Source of the DNA: Rhodanobacteraceae bacterium
Lineage (GTDB): Bacteria; Acidobacteriota; Terriglobia; Terriglobales; Acidobacteriaceae
Direction: 5' to 3'
Assembly (NCBI GenBank): GCA_025350865.1
Contig: JANXWZ010000072.1
Coordinates: forward strand, 1-62,171
Length of the DNA: 62,171 nt
Position numbers and translations under genes: made by a program. Every line of letters begins with the position of its first letter. Position 1 is the first letter of the stretch. Positions 7,087-15,521 of this stretch are shown here, one piece after another. The notes under the pieces are model-generated. The model was not told where the DNA came from and did no database searches. It saw nothing but the letters and a program-made list of their open reading frames with translations.

Positions 7087-8625
7087 TTGATCATTCGCAG
7101 TCTCTCCGCACGTCCCGCGTCGTGGGTTTCCTCCGCACGGCAGCATATTAAGGTTTCAGCTACGGCTCGCGGCCTGCTGCTCGGTCTGCTTACGACCTCC
7201 GCTGTTGTCGGCATGGCGGCTTGCAGCCACAACGTGTACCAGTTCCCGGAGCATACCTTCGCCGGTCGTCCTGTCCCCCCAAGCTCGCTCGGCGAGCGGG
7301 TCCTCGTGGGCGTCACGTTTAATGGTTCCAGCGGTGGTCTGGTTATCCTCGACGGCCTGCGCGACCTGCGCAACAACATTCAAAACACCGTCCAGGGTTA
7401 CTCCATCTCGGGCTTCGCCGGCGGAGCGCCCAGCCAGATTCTCAACTTCCCCGAGCAACTCAGGGGCTACGTTTACTCGAACGCCTCCCCCTACCCGATC
7501 AGTATCGTGAACTACTCGACCGAGAGTTCCAGTGGATCGGCCGGCAGCTTCGGCGGCGCCGCCAATGGCATCGCCATCTCGCCCGACTTCGCCCGCATCT
7601 TTGCGGCGGTCGAAACCAGCGGCCAGCTCGTCGTGATCGACCAGCAACTCGGCCAGAGCTACGCCCTCAACCTGCCCAACGTTTACAAGGTCGCGTCCAA
7701 TACCGGCGACACGGTCGCCCTGGCGATGGTGCGCAACGCGGATACCCTATACCGCGTGGTCAAGCTGACCAACACCCAGGTCACGACTCCGCCGCCGGGC
7801 GCAATCGATTGCCAACCAAACCTGCTTCCGGTCTACTGCGTCGTTCCCGTACCGGGCAAGTTTGACCGTCCCTATGGCGCGATCTTCTCGCTCGACGGTG
7901 CCAACGCCTACGTTCTCAACTGCGGCCAGGAGTGCGGCGGCGGTTCCAATGGAGGCGCGGGTATCAGCGTCATTCCGCAGGCACCGCTACAGATCAATCT
8001 GCTTCCTACAAACTATCCTCCGGTCGTGAGCCAGACGATCTCAGTCCCGGGTGGCGTCACCGCCGCGATCCTCGATAGTTCGAACATCTACACCTCGGGG
8101 CAAAAGCTGCAGCCCAACGGTCTTTATGCTGGCTTCCTGACCGTCATTCCGCTTTCAACCCTGGTACCCGGCGCACCGGTATCCATCTCTGACGGCAGCC
8201 ACTCGAAGATGCTGTTCGCCGATGACAACACCTTATGGGTCGGTTCTCAGTCCTGCGCAAACGGTCAGCGCGCCGCGCTAGCCGCAGCGGGAAATACGAC
8301 GCAAGCCGCCAATTACAACTGCCTCACCCGCGTCGCACTCAACGGCACTACGGCACCCGCGGTATCGATTGTGCCGGCCGTGAACCAGAACGTTCCGGCG
8401 GTCCAGGTTCCATACCCCAACACCGACCAGAATCACTACTACTACGGCTCACTCACCGGTCTGTGCTGGATTCAGGGATTCAATAAGGTGTATACGGCTT
8501 ACGGCGGTCAGATCCACGCCTTCAGAACCGGAGACGGATCCGAAATCAACAACGTCAACATCACCGTGCAGGGCACCGTCCTCGACGTCGCCTACATGGA
8601 CGCCCTTACGAACACGGCCAATTAG
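7087..8625 (+). CDS. Beta-propeller lipoprotein (YncE-like)
   Basis: About 512 aa. The open frame extends far upstream over the reductase gene, but the TTG at 7087 with GGAG ten bases before it fits best. The N-terminus has Arg-rich residues, a hydrophobic run (GLLLGLLTTSAVVGM) and a lipobox ending in AAC, predicting a lipid-anchored protein. The remainder looks like a beta-propeller with repeated blade strands: GIAISPDFARIFAAVETSGQLVVIDQ, DRPYGAIFSLDGANAYVLNCG and GGVTAAILDSSNIYTSG. Its role is unknown; such proteins often bind partners at the cell surface. No enzymatic motif seen. Confidence 0.65.
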   Translation: MIIRSLSARPASWVSSARQHIKVSATARGLLLGLLTTSAVVGMAACSHNVYQFPEHTFAGRPVPPSSLGERVLVGVTFNGSSGGLVILDGLRDLRNNIQNTVQGYSISGFAGGAPSQILNFPEQLRGYVYSNASPYPISIVNYSTESSSGSAGSFGGAANGIAISPDFARIFAAVETSGQLVVIDQQLGQSYALNLPNVYKVASNTGDTVALAMVRNADTLYRVVKLTNTQVTTPPPGAIDCQPNLLPVYCVVPVPGKFDRPYGAIFSLDGANAYVLNCGQECGGGSNGGAGISVIPQAPLQINLLPTNYPPVVSQTISVPGGVTAAILDSSNIYTSGQKLQPNGLYAGFLTVIPLSTLVPGAPVSISDGSHSKMLFADDNTLWVGSQSCANGQRAALAAAGNTTQAANYNCLTRVALNGTTAPAVSIVPAVNQNVPAVQVPYPNTDQNHYYYGSLTGLCWIQGFNKVYTAYGGQIHAFRTGDGSEINNVNITVQGTVLDVAYMDALTNTAN

Positions 8626-8664
8626 CACAGGGAAGAGGGATTGGGGAACAGGGACGAGCAAGCT

Positions 8665-9018
8665 ATGGTTGTGAAATCGTATCGGGATTTGATCGTTTGG
8701 CAGCGTTCCACCCAGATGACCCTCGCCATCTACGATATGACGCAGTCGTTTCCCCGGACAGAAGTTTTTGGCCTCACCAATCAGCTCCGTCGTGCGAGCG
8801 TGTCGGTTGCGAGTAACATTGTGGAAAACTACGGAAGGATTTCGACAGGCGAGTATAAGCAGTTCTTAGGCATGGCTCGTGGTTCAAATCTCGAGGTTCA
8901 GACACAGCTTTATCTGGCCTGCCAACTGAAGTTCGGTGATCAAACTTCTCATGAGCGAGCGGAAGGACTGTCGATAGAGGTGGAGAAAATGCTCAACTCA
9001 CTCATCGCCAAGCTGTGA
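8665..9018 (+). CDS. Four-helix bundle protein (23S rRNA intervening-sequence type)
   Basis: 117 aa starting MVVKSYRDLIVWQRSTQMTL. The blocks SYRDLIVWQ, FPRTEVFGLTNQLRRASVSVASNIVENYGR and EYKQFLGMARGSNLEVQTQL are the signature of the S23/bAvd-like four-helix family, first found in intervening sequences of 23S rRNA and now seen widely as stand-alone genes. Function is unknown; the fold forms pentamers and may bind nucleic acid. The ATG at 8665 is preferred over the TTG at 8641. Its stop overlaps the GTG of bshB1. The purine-rich strip just before it (GGGAAGAGGGATTGGGGAAC) suggests an inserted repeat-flanked unit. Confidence 0.85.
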   Translation: MVVKSYRDLIVWQRSTQMTLAIYDMTQSFPRTEVFGLTNQLRRASVSVASNIVENYGRISTGEYKQFLGMARGSNLEVQTQLYLACQLKFGDQTSHERAEGLSIEVEKMLNSLIAKL

Positions 9019-9770
9019 CACTTGTGCCGACTCTTCCCTCCTCCCTTTCCCCTCTTCCCTGCACCATTGACGTGCTGGCAATTGCGGCTCACCGCGATGA
9101 CGTGGAACAGACCTGTGGCGGCACGCTTCTGGTTCAGCAAGCGCTCGGCTGGAAGACCGGAATCCTCGACCTTACCCAAGGTGAATCCGGGACACGCGGC
9201 ACGGCTGCGGAACGGGAAGCTGAAGCCAATGCTGCCGCTGCAATCCTGAAGGTCTCGCACCGAGAGGCACTTTCGCTGCCCGACGGCAGTCTCCAGAACA
9301 CCCTTACGGCGCGGCTCCAGATCGCCGCAGTGATCCGTCGCCTGCGGCCTCGCGTCGTCATTCTGCCCTACTGGCAAGGCCGACATCCGGACCACTACAC
9401 GTCAGCAACACTCGGCTATGAGGCCTGCTTCGCAGCCGGTTTATCGAAGCTGGACCTGCCCGGCGCGCCGCATCGCCCCTATAAGATTCTCTACGCTTCG
9501 CTCTACGCCGACGTCCGCCCTACCTTCGTCGTCGACATCACGCCCCACGTCGAGACGCGGCTGCGGGCATTGCTCGCTTACCGCTCGCAGTATGGTTCGC
9601 AACCAACCGGGACAGGTCTCTTCGTGCCGGAAGAAGACATCCGCGAGCGAACCTTTGCTACTGCACGTCATTATGGCTTGCTAGCTGGTGTGCGCTATGC
9701 AGAGCCGTTCATCCAGAAGGAAGTGGCACTCGTCGCGGACCTGATGCAGTATTCGGTCGCATCCATTTAA
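9015..9770 (+). CDS. bshB1: BshB1 family N-acetylglucosaminyl-malate deacetylase
   Basis: About 251 aa of the LmbE/PIG-L fold. DVLAIAAHRDDVEQTCGGTLL carries the metal-binding H-D-D set, although the usual Pro of AHPDD is Arg. GILDLTQGESGTRGTAAEREAEA, LSLPDGSLQN, RPRVVILPYWQGRHPDHYTSATL and FVVDITPHVETRLRALLAYRSQY match BshB1. It deacetylates GlcNAc-malate in bacillithiol synthesis. The GTG at 9015 overlaps the preceding stop; the first 17 residues (LVPTLPSSLSPLPC) are low-complexity and may not be translated, with GTG at 9069 an alternative start. No bshA or bshC nearby. Confidence 0.85.
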   Translation: MTLVPTLPSSLSPLPCTIDVLAIAAHRDDVEQTCGGTLLVQQALGWKTGILDLTQGESGTRGTAAEREAEANAAAAILKVSHREALSLPDGSLQNTLTARLQIAAVIRRLRPRVVILPYWQGRHPDHYTSATLGYEACFAAGLSKLDLPGAPHRPYKILYASLYADVRPTFVVDITPHVETRLRALLAYRSQYGSQPTGTGLFVPEEDIRERTFATARHYGLLAGVRYAEPFIQKEVALVADLMQYSVASI

Positions 9771-10260
9771 CTGCCAGCGCCCGGCGCTTCGCCCACTTGA
9801 AATCAACACGTAAGTTGAGCCGTCCTGGTTTGCAAGTCCAGAGCGCTGCCAGCTCCATGCGGTTCTCTCCTTTGATTTTGAGATCTCGAAAATAACTTAC
9901 TCCGGAGAGGTGGCCGCTAAGTCCCGCGTGTGCATCACATCCACGTTGACTCAGAATAGGTGTCATTCAAACTTATTCTTGTCGCAATCGAACCAAAGCA
10001 ATCGATTAAAAAAGTTGCGATAGCGCAATCCAAAACTATCCGGCCCCCGTTCCATAACTACCGGCACAGATAAAGTGCCTCTATGCAGTATCAAGAGCAG
10101 TAACTCGACGTGGACGATACCCAGCGTGGAAAGACGGCATTCGCGAACCTGCGTGCCAACTCAATTCACTCTTCGCGAATCCAAAACCATCCAGACAACC
10201 TGGGAATACCAGCAGCCTCAGTCTCAGTAGAGACGAAACAAAATCGGAGAGGTAACTTAC
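9771..10260. other. 490-base gene-free region before the ferritin-like pair
   Basis: I find no convincing coding frame. Near the 3' end is GGAGAGG, the ribosome site of the next gene. ATTCGCGAA (10139-10147) and TTCGCGAAT (10172-10180) form an inverted pair 24 bases apart, a possible operator or RNA stem. A TTGACT at about 9952 is the best -35 candidate but lacks a good -10. Probably a long regulated leader. Confidence 0.4.
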
Positions 10261-11274
10261 GTGGATAATTTGGAGTTTTTCTACAACAAGGGCGTCAACG
10301 CCGCTTCAAGACGCAGCTTCCTGGCGGGAGCCGGAGCGATTGGGGCAACTTCCTTACTAGCTGGCTGCACCGGGGCCATGGGAACTGCCGGACTTAACGG
10401 TACCAACGGAACCAACGGTACCAATGGCACGAACGGAACCAACGGCACCAACGGACTTACCCCTGTAACTGATGCGGACTACCTCAATTTCGCTCTGAAC
10501 CTGGAATATCTTGAGGCATCCTTCTATCTTTACGCCGCTACCGGCAGCGGAATCCCCGCAGCAAGCCAAGGTGCTTTTCCGGGTTTCGTATCCGGTGGAG
10601 CCCAGGTGCCCGGCCTCAGCGCCTTCCAGCAGCAGATCATCAATGAAATCGCCTTCGACGAGATTTCGCATGTGAATTTCCTGCGCGCCGCTCTCGGAAA
10701 CCAGGCTGTCCCCATGCCGGCACTCAACATCGGATCGGCTTTCGCGACCGTCGCCACTGCCGCCGGCATCTCCGGCACTTTCAACCCTTACACCAGCTTC
10801 AACAACTTCCTCATCGGCGCATTCATATTCGAAGATGTAGGCGTCACCGCCTACAGCGGTGCGGCCCCGGTGATCTCCTCGCCCAGCAATCTGAACTACG
10901 CTGCTGGCATCCTGGCCGTAGAGGCCTACCACGCAGCTTACGTCCGGACCGCGATCACTGCCATCGCATCCACTGTCGTGGGCGGGGCACAGCCTAACGC
11001 TTCGCTGCTTACAACTGCCAACCAGGTCTCTGCGTTGCGCAGCACGCTCGGCGGCGGCATGGAAACACCCCTGACGCTCGCTCCCATCACCATTGCAGCA
11101 AATGGAAACTACCCCGCCACCAGCATCGTGGCAGCATCCACCGCCAACGCAGTTGGTTTCGCACGTATGCCCAGCCAGGTGCTGCACATCGTTTACGGTA
11201 CGGCAACCGCTGGCGCCACATCTGGCGGCTTCTTCCCCAACGGCTTGAACGGAAACATCAAAATCGCCTCCTAA
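10261..11274 (+). CDS. Ferritin-like domain lipoprotein with a Gly-Thr-Asn linker
   Basis: 337 aa, GTG start with GGAGAGG upstream. Residues 17-40 are a twin-arginine-like signal (RRSFLAGAGAIGATSLLAGC) ending in a lipobox Cys. A linker of GTN triplets (about residues 46-66) follows, then a ferritin-like domain: TDADYLNFALNLEYLEASFY supplies Glu ligands and EIAFDEISHVNFLRAAL an ExxH. A second helical pair (IGAFIFEDVGVTAYSGAAP, GILAVEAYHAAYVRTAI) carries more Glu/His. Related proteins are annotated as ferritin-like or desiccation-associated; iron or peroxide chemistry is likely but unproven. Forms a tandem pair with the next gene, 81 bases away. Confidence 0.8.
   Translation: MDNLEFFYNKGVNAASRRSFLAGAGAIGATSLLAGCTGAMGTAGLNGTNGTNGTNGTNGTNGTNGLTPVTDADYLNFALNLEYLEASFYLYAATGSGIPAASQGAFPGFVSGGAQVPGLSAFQQQIINEIAFDEISHVNFLRAALGNQAVPMPALNIGSAFATVATAAGISGTFNPYTSFNNFLIGAFIFEDVGVTAYSGAAPVISSPSNLNYAAGILAVEAYHAAYVRTAITAIASTVVGGAQPNASLLTTANQVSALRSTLGGGMETPLTLAPITIAANGNYPATSIVAASTANAVGFARMPSQVLHIVYGTATAGATSGGFFPNGLNGNIKIAS
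10393..10458 (+). repeat. Nine-base in-frame tandem repeat encoding GTN triplets
   Basis: Copies of GGNACCAAC with silent variation encode consecutive Gly-Thr-Asn units. The third-base changes show that the repeat is not a fresh expansion. It links the lipid anchor to the ferritin-like domain. Confidence 0.8.
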
Positions 11275-11355
11275 GCGACTCGCCAAGTCAGGAACGTCAA
11301 CAGCAGTCCATGCAGTCCGACAAGCCAAATAAACCGTTCTAAGGAAGAAACTCAC

Positions 11356-12441
11356 ATGCCGAATCAAGAGACTCAAGTCCTCGATGAAATCATCGTCAGC
11401 AGGCGCGCCCTGCTGGCAGGCGGAGGAGCTGCACTCGCCGCTCTTACGCTCGCCCCCAAACCAGCCGCAGCACAAGCTGCGGTCGGCGTTTACAGCGACA
11501 ACGACATCCTCAACTTCGCTCTCAACCTTGAATACCTCGAAGCGAACTTTTATTACCTCGCAGCATTCGGCACCACCATCGACGTGGCCAGCGCCTCGTC
11601 GACCGCCGCAGGTGCTGCCGTTTTGGGCATCAACGGCGTGGCAGGAGGCAACAGTGCTGGAACGACCGCCGGAGTTGTCGCCAATACCGGTCAGGGCGGT
11701 CCCGCTCTCTCGGCCTATAAAGTGCCTTTCGTCAGCCCACTGTTCGCCGCCTACGCAGTCGAAACCGCCATCGAAGAAGGAAAGCACGTCTCTCTGCTTC
11801 GTTCGGCGCTCGGATCGTTGGCCGTCTCGCAACCCCAGCTCAACCTGACTCCGGCTCTGTTCGACGCTGTCGCCGGTCTGGCGGGCATTCCCTCCTCGGC
11901 TCGTCCCTTCAATCCATATGCGAACGAAATCTCCTTCCTGCTCGGCGCATACATCTTTGAAGATGTCGGTGTCTCTGCATACCACGGCGCGGCTCCGTTG
12001 ATCACCGGTAAGAGCACGATCCTGCCAGTCGCAACCGGAATCCTGGCCGTCGAAGCCTACCATGCGGGTCTCGTCCGTACCGCACTCGCGGTAGCAGACG
12101 CAAACGCGACCTACTTCCCAACCGGCACCCTGGCTTCGTTGACTGGTCTGATCTCAGCCCTACGCAACGGCGCCTCGCAGGCCAAGAATCCGGGTAACAA
12201 TCCGGAAGACCCGAACCCAGATGATTACGGTTTGGCCCCGCAGATGGTCTCCCTCAACGGAAGCACGGTCATTGCCACGCAGATTGTGGACGCACCGGGT
12301 GCAAGCGCTCCAGCTCCCGCAACTGCCTTCGCCCGCACAACCTCTCAGGTCCTCAACATCGTCACCGCCGGCGGCGCTGTTGCCGGTGCCACGGCCAAGG
12401 GTGGATTCTTCCCGGTTGGTCTCAACGGACTCTTCATCTAA
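11356..12441 (+). CDS. Tat-exported ferritin-like domain protein
   Basis: 361 aa paralogue of the upstream gene. SRRALLAGGGAALAALTLAPKPAAAQA is a twin-arginine signal peptide with an AxA cleavage site, without the lipobox and GTN linker of its neighbour, so this copy should be soluble in the periplasm or outside. The metal helices are NDILNFALNLEYLEANFYYLAAFG, VETAIEEGKHVSLLRSALG, LLGAYIFEDVGVSAYHGAAP and GILAVEAYHAGLVRTALA. It ends GGFFPVGLNGLFI, like the partner's GGFFPNGLNGNIKIAS. An AAGGAAG ribosome site precedes the ATG. A strong terminator follows, so the two genes form one unit. Confidence 0.8.
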   Translation: MPNQETQVLDEIIVSRRALLAGGGAALAALTLAPKPAAAQAAVGVYSDNDILNFALNLEYLEANFYYLAAFGTTIDVASASSTAAGAAVLGINGVAGGNSAGTTAGVVANTGQGGPALSAYKVPFVSPLFAAYAVETAIEEGKHVSLLRSALGSLAVSQPQLNLTPALFDAVAGLAGIPSSARPFNPYANEISFLLGAYIFEDVGVSAYHGAAPLITGKSTILPVATGILAVEAYHAGLVRTALAVADANATYFPTGTLASLTGLISALRNGASQAKNPGNNPEDPNPDDYGLAPQMVSLNGSTVIATQIVDAPGASAPAPATAFARTTSQVLNIVTAGGAVAGATAKGGFFPVGLNGLFI

Positions 12442-12468
12442 CCTGTACCGCTGCCCCACTCTCCCGGG

Positions 12469-12515
12469 CCCCATGTTCGCCGCAGGCTTATCGCGGCGAA
12501 CATGGGGTTTCTCTT
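12469..12515. terminator. Strong terminator after the ferritin-like pair
   Basis: A perfect 15-base stem, CCCCATGTTCGCCGC (12469-12483) with GCGGCGAACATGGGG (12493-12507), followed by TTTCTCTTT. It separates converging genes (ferritin-like and lpxD). Confidence 0.9.
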
Positions 12516-13420
12516 TAAGCTTTACGCATCCGCGCCAACCCGCGCAGGTACTCCCGCACCGGCTGAGCAGGCGTTCCCCAATACACCACGCCCTCGCCTT
12601 CGATCTTCTTGCCCGGCAGCACTCCACCCTGCCCGCCAAGAATCACACCCTTGCCGATCGTCACCCGCTCTCCAAGCCCCACCTGCCCGCCGAGCATCGC
12701 GCCGTCTTCGATCACGCACGACCCCGCCATCCCCACCTGCGCGGCCATGATCACATCCTCCCCGATGATGCAATTGTGCGCGATGTGGCAGAGGTTGTCG
12801 ATCTTCGTCCCGCGTCCGACCCGCGTCTCGCCCAGCGCGCCTCGGTCGATGGTCGTGCCTGCGCCAATCTCGACATCGTCGCCGATCCAAAGCGTCCCAA
12901 TCTGCGGAAACCCAAGGTAGCCATCTGAAGTCCGGGCGTAGCCAAACCCATCCGACCCCAGCACCGCCCCCGCCTGCACCCTGACGCGGCTCCCCAGCGT
13001 GGCGCAGCCATGGATGACAACCCGCGGCCCGACCACGCAATCCGCACCGAGCTTCGCGCCCGCAGCGATGTACGAGCCCGCTCCGATCTCGCACCCAGCC
13101 CCGATGACCGCTTCCATCTCAACGATTGCGGTTGGATGAACTCCGCGACCGCCCCGCTCGTCGAACCACTTGGCATACACCCGCGCAAACGCCGTACGCG
13201 GATCCTTGACCCGCACCACCCGGCTATCGGCGGCAGCATTCAATGGCCCAAGGATTATCCCGGCTCGGGAAGCCAGCGCCTCCGCCATGGCGTCCTCATC
13301 CAGCGCAAACACCAGCGCATCCGGCCCCGCCGCCGGAATCGCCGACACTCTCGAAACTTCCGCTGAACTCTCGCAGCTTTCCACTCCCAGTAGCGAAGCA
13401 ATCTCCCGTGCCGTCACCAT
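12515..13420 (-). CDS. lpxD: UDP-3-O-acylglucosamine N-acyltransferase
   Basis: 301 aa from the ATG at 13420, which overlaps the stop of the upstream acyltransferase (TGATG); an open frame continues further into that gene but is less likely used. The N-terminal domain (SAIPAAGPDALVFALDEDAMAEAL) is followed by left-handed beta-helix hexapeptide repeats (VIGAGCEIGAGSYIAAGAKLGADCVVGPRVVI) and the catalytic His region (NLCHIAHNCIIGEDVIMAAQVGMAGS). The enzyme adds the N-linked acyl chain in lipid A synthesis. The C-terminal helix REYLRGLARMRKA fits the family. Confidence 0.9.
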   Translation of the reverse strand: MVTAREIASLLGVESCESSAEVSRVSAIPAAGPDALVFALDEDAMAEALASRAGIILGPLNAAADSRVVRVKDPRTAFARVYAKWFDERGGRGVHPTAIVEMEAVIGAGCEIGAGSYIAAGAKLGADCVVGPRVVIHGCATLGSRVRVQAGAVLGSDGFGYARTSDGYLGFPQIGTLWIGDDVEIGAGTTIDRGALGETRVGRGTKIDNLCHIAHNCIIGEDVIMAAQVGMAGSCVIEDGAMLGGQVGLGERVTIGKGVILGGQGGVLPGKKIEGEGVVYWGTPAQPVREYLRGLARMRKA

Positions 13421-14382
13421 CAATAAATCCCCCGCTCGCCCGCTGGCCGCGTCTTCCAGCGCCTGTGCATCCAAAGCCACTGCTCCGGATTCGCCCGGAT
13501 GTACCGTTCCGTACTAGCCGCAAACTCCGCTGTGTTGGCCAGCGTATCGGCTTCGGCATTCCCAGTCCTGACCAGCTCAATCCTCGGCCCGAATCGCAAA
13601 ACATACTTCCGTCGAACATCGTCCCATAGCAAAAATCCGGGCAAAACCGCTGCGTCGGTCTTCAGCGCCACCCTGGCCATCCCGGAGGCCGTGCATGCTT
13701 CCACACCAAAAAACGGCACGAAGGTCCCCTGGGGCGGTGTCATGTTCGTATCCATCAGAATCCCCACCGTTTCACCGGCCCGCATCGCCGAGATCAGCCC
13801 CCTGGCAAAATCGTCCTTGTGGATCACGCGATTGCCATGCAGGCACCGAATCCTGTTCACAAACTCGTCCACCAGCGGATTGTCCAGTCGGCGAATCACC
13901 AGCCCCATCGGAAACCCAACCAGCGAGTGGTAGAAGCTGGACAGCTCCCAAGCGCCCAGATGCCCGGTCAGCACCAGTACGCCTTTGCCCCGCTCCCGCG
14001 CCCCCAGGTAGTGATCCAGCCCGTCATACTCGATGAATTCGCTCGCCTGTCCCCGCGTGTACCCACTCATCAGGCAGAACTCGGCCAGTTGCCAGCCGAG
14101 GTTGCGGTAGACCAGTCGTAAGGTCGACAAGCGTCGTGCCGCAGGCCATTCCGGATACGCAAGCTCCAGGTTTCGTACTCCCACGCGTCGCAGCTTGCCG
14201 ATCAGCCGAAATGCAACCGCCCCAATCGCGGCACCGACCCATCTGGCAATTCCCCGGGGAAGCGATCCCAGTCCCTTAACAAGAAGCCGCACCGCTAAGA
14301 ATTCCGTCCGCTCCCGCAACGACACACGGCCAACAGGTGTGCCGGTAGCTGCGCCGACTTCGACTTGGACTTCCGATATCAA
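13420..14382 (-). CDS. Lipid A biosynthesis acyltransferase (LpxL/HtrB family)
   Basis: 320 aa. LVLTGHLGAWELSSFY holds the HX4E motif of the lysophospholipid acyltransferase superfamily, followed by LVIRRLDNPLVDEFVNRIR, the conserved GILMDTN and PPQGTFVPFFGVEACTASGMARVALKTDAAVLP. The C-terminal ANPEQWLWMHRRWKTRP matches the LpxL/HtrB ending (WxxxHxRxKxRP). It transfers a secondary acyl chain to lipid A at the inner membrane. The hydrophobic anchor is GIARWVGAAIGAVAFRLIG. Coupled to lpxD by an overlapping stop/start, so co-translation is likely. Confidence 0.9.
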   Translation of the reverse strand: MISEVQVEVGAATGTPVGRVSLRERTEFLAVRLLVKGLGSLPRGIARWVGAAIGAVAFRLIGKLRRVGVRNLELAYPEWPAARRLSTLRLVYRNLGWQLAEFCLMSGYTRGQASEFIEYDGLDHYLGARERGKGVLVLTGHLGAWELSSFYHSLVGFPMGLVIRRLDNPLVDEFVNRIRCLHGNRVIHKDDFARGLISAMRAGETVGILMDTNMTPPQGTFVPFFGVEACTASGMARVALKTDAAVLPGFLLWDDVRRKYVLRFGPRIELVRTGNAEADTLANTAEFAASTERYIRANPEQWLWMHRRWKTRPAGERGIY

Positions 14383-14431
14383 GCCTCTAGTCTACCGCCA
14401 ACGCCTCCCCGCCCGCTCCGCCACAAAAGCA

Positions 14432-14459
14432 GAACGGGCGACCAATTGGCCGCCCGTTC
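14432..14459 (-). terminator. Terminator of the SYLF gene
   Basis: GAACGGGCG (14432-14440) pairs with CGCCCGTTC (14451-14459), with the pairing extended inwards by CC/GG; read on the minus strand it is followed by TGCTTTTG. It lies 21 bases after the SYLF stop. Confidence 0.75.
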
Positions 14460-14480
14460 GGATACATCGATTGTGAGCTA

Positions 14481-15209
14481 CTAGTCGCTGTTCTTCTTCG
14501 CAATCACGAAGTACTTGGCAACCGTCCGCAGAAACGGCGCGGTAGCCGCCGGTGCGGGAGTATCACCGTGCAGGACAGTCGCGAACGGCACATTGGCGCC
14601 GTACATCGTGCGGGTGTCGTCCTCATTCTGCGAGAGAACTGTTCCGTCCAAATCCAACCCGGCGAACAAACCCTTCGAACGCGAATAGGTCAGGAACTCG
14701 GCGTTCATCTTCCAGTCGGTTCCAGCCTGCGCGTTGCGTCCAACCGGCCCAGCCGAAGCAGCAGCGTCAGCGCCGATCTTGAACTTGTTGTGCAGCATAT
14801 GCTCCAAGCCGTTTTTGTTCATGGCGACGAGGATCAGGTCGGTCGACTGTCCACCAATCTGCCAGCCAAAGCTTCCGCCGGCTAGTTGAACAAACACTGG
14901 TGCGCTCCAGCCGCGCGGCGTACGGCACGTTGCCACGCCCTGGCCGTACTGCGCGCCAACGACGAAGGCACCCTTCTTGTAATGAGGAACTACGACAACG
15001 CACTGTGCGTTGGCCAGAATGCCCTGCGGAATCCCCTTATCGGGAACCGACAAGACCTCGTCGATAACCGCAGACGCCGACGCTAACCGGTCGGAAAGTT
15101 TAGCTTTATCGCCGTCGCCTTTGCCAAAACCCGCCGCGTAGGAAACCTGCGCCGCACCCGCCATCAACATGGCACCCATCGCTACTGCTACCGTCGAAAA
15201 CCGCTTCAT
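14481..15209 (-). CDS. SYLF (YSC84) domain lipid-binding protein
   Basis: 242 aa. I chose the ATG at 15209 because AGGAG lies six bases upstream and because it gives a signal peptide (MKRFSTVAVAMGAMLMAGAAQVSYAAG). The SYLF domain follows: SDRLASASAVIDEVLSVPDKGIPQGILANAQCVVVVPHYKKGAFVVGAQYGQGVATCRT, GGSFGWQIGGQSTDLILVAMN and AQAGTDWKMNAEFLTYSRSKGLFAGLDLDGTVLSQN. SYLF domains bind phosphoinositides in eukaryotes; bacterial members are exported and poorly understood. It has its own terminator, so likely monocistronic. Confidence 0.88.
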   Translation of the reverse strand: MKRFSTVAVAMGAMLMAGAAQVSYAAGFGKGDGDKAKLSDRLASASAVIDEVLSVPDKGIPQGILANAQCVVVVPHYKKGAFVVGAQYGQGVATCRTPRGWSAPVFVQLAGGSFGWQIGGQSTDLILVAMNKNGLEHMLHNKFKIGADAAASAGPVGRNAQAGTDWKMNAEFLTYSRSKGLFAGLDLDGTVLSQNEDDTRTMYGANVPFATVLHGDTPAPAATAPFLRTVAKYFVIAKKNSD

Positions 15210-15521
15210 AAGGAGCTCCTGAACTGAAATCTCAAAAATCGAATAACGAAATATGCCACTGATTCTAATCATCTTCCCGGCACACAATATTCGATCAGAT
15301 GAGCGCCAACCCCACCGGGTTGTACCTGGACAATAGGAGTGAAGCTCCACCGCGCAAAAAATCGGGGGCTGTGAACTTCATCGACTCAGCTTGTCGATGC
15401 GTCGCAGCCCCACTCTCCCAGGTCTGTGTTGCTCAAATACGACTTTGACCTAAATCTTAAGTAACCGCAACGGTACCGAGGTATAGCGACTTTAGTAACC
15501 AAAATAATTACCCGAAAGCCA
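15210..15521. other. 312-base gene-free region with an extended hairpin
   Basis: No coding frame. An extended stem is visible at 15365-15411: outer GGGGCTG (15365-15371) with CAGCCCC (15405-15411), and inner CATCGAC (15379-15385) with GTCGATG (15393-15399). There is no T-run right after it, so it may be a structured RNA or a mobile palindrome rather than a terminator. The stretch nearest 15210 should contain the SYLF promoter, but no clear boxes are visible. Confidence 0.5.

Noticed and set aside
9709..9966. 85-codon minus-strand frame at the end of bshB1
   Set aside because: Half of it lies over bshB1 and there is no ribosome site or recognisable composition.
10357..12063. 568-codon minus-strand open frame opposite the ferritin-like pair
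   Set aside because: Gly/Ser/Cys-rich low-complexity product mirroring Ala/Thr/Pro codons of the real genes; both of those have signal peptides and metal motifs.
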